Part shown: piece by piece, positions 5,081 to 7,190 of the stretch | How positions within the stretch are numbered: position 1 is the first letter of the stretch | Layout of the letters: each line of letters opens with the position of its first letter | From: CAZLPW01 sp964561495 | GTDB taxonomy: Bacteria; Fidelibacterota; Marinisomatia; Marinisomatales; UBA1611 | NCBI GenBank assembly: GCA_964561495.1 | Contig: CAZLPW010000097.1 | Coordinates: forward strand, 1 to 7,190 | Length of the DNA stretch: 7,190 nt | Direction: 5' to 3' | Position numbers and translations under genes: made by a program | The notes under the pieces: model-generated | What the model was told of the DNA's origin: nothing | Databases searched by the model: none | What the model saw: only the letters and a program-made list of their open reading frames with translations

Positions 5081-7057
5081 ATGCGTTATTTCAAATTTTT
5101 TATATTTAGTGTTGTAATAGCACAGAACCCCAATATTCCATTTCTCGATCTTGACTTTTGGAATTATAATACTGGCATAACTATGAATTTTGGGGATAGT
5201 TATGATGATTACTCATTTATGGAAAATAGAATGGACCTTAATTTTTTTAAAGGAAATTTTTCAGGATGGCTTCAATATGAATATTCAGATCCTCCAGAGC
5301 TTGGTTATCCAATAAAAGATCTAAGGAAATATCGTTTTGAATATAACTATGGTCCTTGGAAATTTAAATACGGTGATATTTATGAAATTTGGGGTAGAGG
5401 TCTTACCTTAGTTCAAATTGATGATCAAGGTATAGATTTTGATAATAGCACTAGAGGTGTAATGATAAATTATGACACGGGTAAAATTAGAATTTCTCAT
5501 TTAAATGGTAATACGAAAAATGATATTTTAGATACAGATTTGCGTGTTCCAGCCTTTACATTTTCTCATGATATGGAAGGGACTAATTTGGAATTTGATT
5601 TTGAAAAATACTCGATAGGTCTATCTCATCTGCAATCAGATGAGATTCACCAATATAGACCTTATGGTCCTCTTGATACGGCGTTTGTTAATCATAGATT
5701 GAGTGGGTTTTATGTTTCTAGTTTTGGAAAAAACTTTGATATTTTTTTCGAGTATGTAGATAAACAATCAAAAGAGTCTATCTTTTCATTAGATTTTTTT
5801 GGTAATGAGGTTGAAAACGTAGTACCTTTAAAAAAAGGATACGGTCTGTATTTAAATTCAAATTTTTATCTTAGCACTTGGTCAATATTTGCAGAATATA
5901 AGCGCTATAGCTTTGACAGGATCAATCCTGCAAATACAGATTATGTAATTGCAAACTATGGTAATAGGATAGATTATCAGGTCATGCCAATCTTATATCG
6001 AGAACAAAATCATAGTTTTCTTGGTAGAGTAGCACATCAAACTAATGCTAATGATGAAAGAGGAATCCAAATTGAGGTTAGTGGTGCGCTTCCTGCGGGT
6101 TTGCAATTGGTTAGCCAGTTTTCAAAATTGAGTAGAAATGACAAGTGGGAATCTTACACCCCAATAAACTGGTCTCCATCTAGTCTAGGTGGTTTCTTAC
6201 CCAGTGATGATATATCTACTCTTCCATATACTGAAATTTATAATGAAATTTCTGGATATTTTCTGAGAGATAAATTATTTGCGAAAATCGTTTTCGGTGC
6301 AAATGAAGAAATTCCTAAAATAATACGTAACTTTAGTGGAACCAATATGAGCATCAGTGAAAATTGGACCTACACTGATTCAATCGAATTTAATGATGAT
6401 TGGTTTTTTACAGATTCTGTATTAGAAGGAGTCGACACGGTTTCATACGATGTAACTTCTAAATTATATAGAACATCTAAATCGTTTACAATCCCATTAG
6501 AAATATCATATAATTTTAATAATCAGTATAGTTTTGGAATTGGTCTGGCATACCAAGAAAAAGAATTGAAAAATATATCCTATTCTAATATAAGTTCCTA
6601 CAACTGGCTAGACTCATCCTGGGTTCCAATTGATCCAGACAATCCAGAGAGTTATCAAAAAGAAGAGACCACGCAGTATCCTAATAATATATCTGCTCAG
6701 ATTAATAGAATGTTTTATTTTACACTATCTAAAGCATCTCAATGGGCGCTAACTGTTAACTATGATTGGACCAATGTGCAAGAAGTTATTGAATTAGATC
6801 CACAGTACACTCCTCTAGAAGCTCTTTTATTTGGTGACATAAAATATTTTAAAGGAGAACGTGATAGGCTTAATCCACCATCATTTATTCAAAACAAATG
6901 GGTTTCTATGGAGCTTTCTTATAACATTACATCCACACAAAGAATTTCTATTATTTATGGATCTTTGCAAGGTGGCCTAATATGTAGCAATGGTATATGC
7001 AGGATACTTCAACCGTTTAATGATGGTCTTAAATTATCTTATACTGCTGTTTTATAG
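5081..7057 (+). CDS. DUF6029-like outer-membrane beta-barrel protein
   Basis: This 658-residue protein has a very short signal peptide (MRYFKFFIFSVVIA, then QNPN). Alternating aromatic/polar beta-strands follow to the end (LKLSYTAVL), as expected for an outer-membrane barrel. The stretch GDIYEIWGRGL (98-108), followed by GIDFDNSTRG (117-126), resembles the signature I associate with Bacteroidetes DUF6029 proteins, whose function is unknown; I recognise it from memory. Strand alternation is evident along most of the length, with long Asp/Ser/Tyr-rich segments (for example 355-375 and 425-460) that look like surface loops. The whole protein has only two cysteines, C635 and C640 (CSNGIC), just before the last strand, which could form a loop disulfide. 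The ATG lies 6 nt after the thioredoxin stop with no clear Shine-Dalgarno, suggesting cotranscription. No TonB box, plug domain or type IX sorting domain is evident. Transport versus structural roles cannot be distinguished. Confidence 0.82.
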   Translation: MRYFKFFIFSVVIAQNPNIPFLDLDFWNYNTGITMNFGDSYDDYSFMENRMDLNFFKGNFSGWLQYEYSDPPELGYPIKDLRKYRFEYNYGPWKFKYGDIYEIWGRGLTLVQIDDQGIDFDNSTRGVMINYDTGKIRISHLNGNTKNDILDTDLRVPAFTFSHDMEGTNLEFDFEKYSIGLSHLQSDEIHQYRPYGPLDTAFVNHRLSGFYVSSFGKNFDIFFEYVDKQSKESIFSLDFFGNEVENVVPLKKGYGLYLNSNFYLSTWSIFAEYKRYSFDRINPANTDYVIANYGNRIDYQVMPILYREQNHSFLGRVAHQTNANDERGIQIEVSGALPAGLQLVSQFSKLSRNDKWESYTPINWSPSSLGGFLPSDDISTLPYTEIYNEISGYFLRDKLFAKIVFGANEEIPKIIRNFSGTNMSISENWTYTDSIEFNDDWFFTDSVLEGVDTVSYDVTSKLYRTSKSFTIPLEISYNFNNQYSFGIGLAYQEKELKNISYSNISSYNWLDSSWVPIDPDNPESYQKEETTQYPNNISAQINRMFYFTLSKASQWALTVNYDWTNVQEVIELDPQYTPLEALLFGDIKYFKGERDRLNPPSFIQNKWVSMELSYNITSTQRISIIYGSLQGGLICSNGICRILQPFNDGLKLSYTAVL

Positions 7058-7084
7058 TATTTTTTTATACTATCTAGTTTTTTT
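7054..7084 (+). terminator. Weak AT-rich hairpin plus T run, possible terminator of the envelope unit
   Basis: ATAGTAT at 7054-7060 pairs perfectly with ATACTAT at 7067-7073 around a T6 loop, and a run of seven T follows at 7078-7084. The stem includes the TAG stop codon of the barrel gene (7055-7057). With a single G-C pair the stem is weak for intrinsic termination, and four bases separate stem and T run. It is nevertheless the only hairpin I noticed between the two genes. Confidence 0.35.
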
Positions 7085-7104
7085 ATAGGTTTATTCATAA
7101 ATTA

Positions 7105-7112
7105 TTACCCTT
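7105..7112 (+). promoter_or_regulatory. Second TTACCCTT motif, upstream of the last gene
   Basis: This octamer is identical to the one at 3210-3217. It ends 13 nt before the ATG at 7126; the upstream copy ends 11 nt before the ATG at 3229. It lies downstream of the putative terminator, where a promoter for the next gene would be expected. Function is unproven. Confidence 0.25.
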
Positions 7113-7125
7113 TAGACTATTAGTC

Positions 7126-7190
7126 ATGATGAATAAGATATATACATTAATTTCAATATTTTCCTTTTTAGTTGCTCTTCCTTTACAGGT
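7126..7190 (+). CDS. N-terminal fragment of an apparently exported protein (cut by window edge)
   Basis: An open frame starts with two consecutive ATG codons and continues for 21 codons to the window end without a stop: MMNKIYTLISIFSFLVALPLQ. The product begins with one lysine and a hydrophobic stretch, as in a Sec signal peptide, possibly cut near ALPLQ. The other envelope proteins of the window also begin with short signals. Its position after a hairpin and a TTACCCTT motif suggests a new transcription unit. No Shine-Dalgarno is visible before the ATG. The mature protein is outside the window, so no function can be assigned. The alternative, a chance open frame of 65 nt, is less likely given the hydrophobic start and its position. 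Confidence 0.65.
   Translation, partial: MMNKIYTLISIFSFLVALPLQ

Noticed and set aside
6983..7000. CSNGIC as a zinc-binding or heme-binding motif in the barrel protein
   Set aside because: A single C-x4-C without further Cys or His ligands, and no CxxCH, does not support metal or heme binding; a disulfide is simpler.
1..7190. CRISPR array, insertion sequence, phage genes or attachment-site duplication near the tRNA
   Set aside because: I saw no spaced direct repeats, transposase, integrase or repeat of the tRNA 3' end elsewhere in the window. The genes next to the tRNA are housekeeping genes, so there is no sign of an integrated element.

Overview
This is a 7.2-kb, AT-rich, gene-dense bacterial window in which every gene is on the plus strand. 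The envelope genes suggest a bacterium of the Fibrobacteres-Chlorobi-Bacteroidetes (FCB) superphylum. The evidence is an outer-membrane barrel resembling the Bacteroidetes DUF6029 family, short signal peptides with Gln at or near the likely cleavage point, and weak or absent Shine-Dalgarno sequences at most starts. A marine lineage such as Marinimicrobia (SAR406) or a Bacteroidetes relative would fit, but I cannot settle this from the sequence alone.

Layout. Positions 1-44 are the 3' end of a tRNA with a long variable arm, most likely tRNA-Ser. After a short gap come two class I aminoacyl-tRNA synthetases in tandem: gltX (glutamyl-tRNA synthetase, 107-1519) and glnS (glutaminyl-tRNA synthetase, TTG start at 1506). 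Their coding regions overlap by 14 nt. A 37- to 55-nt gap, depending on the start chosen, leads to three tightly packed envelope genes. These are a TolB-like-domain protein with an unrecognised C-terminal half (to 4551), an exported TlpA/ResA-type thioredoxin (4556-5074) and a DUF6029-like outer-membrane beta-barrel (5081-7057). A weak AT-rich hairpin with a T run overlaps the end of the barrel gene. The first 21 codons of another apparently exported protein begin at 7126 and run off the window.

How the genes work together. The first block is translation: the synthetases charge tRNA-Glu and tRNA-Gln, and the GlnRS keeps the residues that define glutamine specificity. This implies direct Gln-tRNA charging and a GluRS that need not mischarge tRNA-Gln. 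The second block looks like an envelope unit. Its most suggestive link is that the 658-residue barrel has only two cysteines, in a C-x4-C arrangement near its C-terminus, and lies 6 nt downstream of an exported CxxC thioredoxin. Thiol control of the barrel by its neighbour is a testable inference, not a demonstrated fact.

Most of the window is ordinary housekeeping sequence. The parts that deserve a second look are the TolB-like protein's C-terminal half, the three-gene envelope unit, and the promoter and start-codon architecture.
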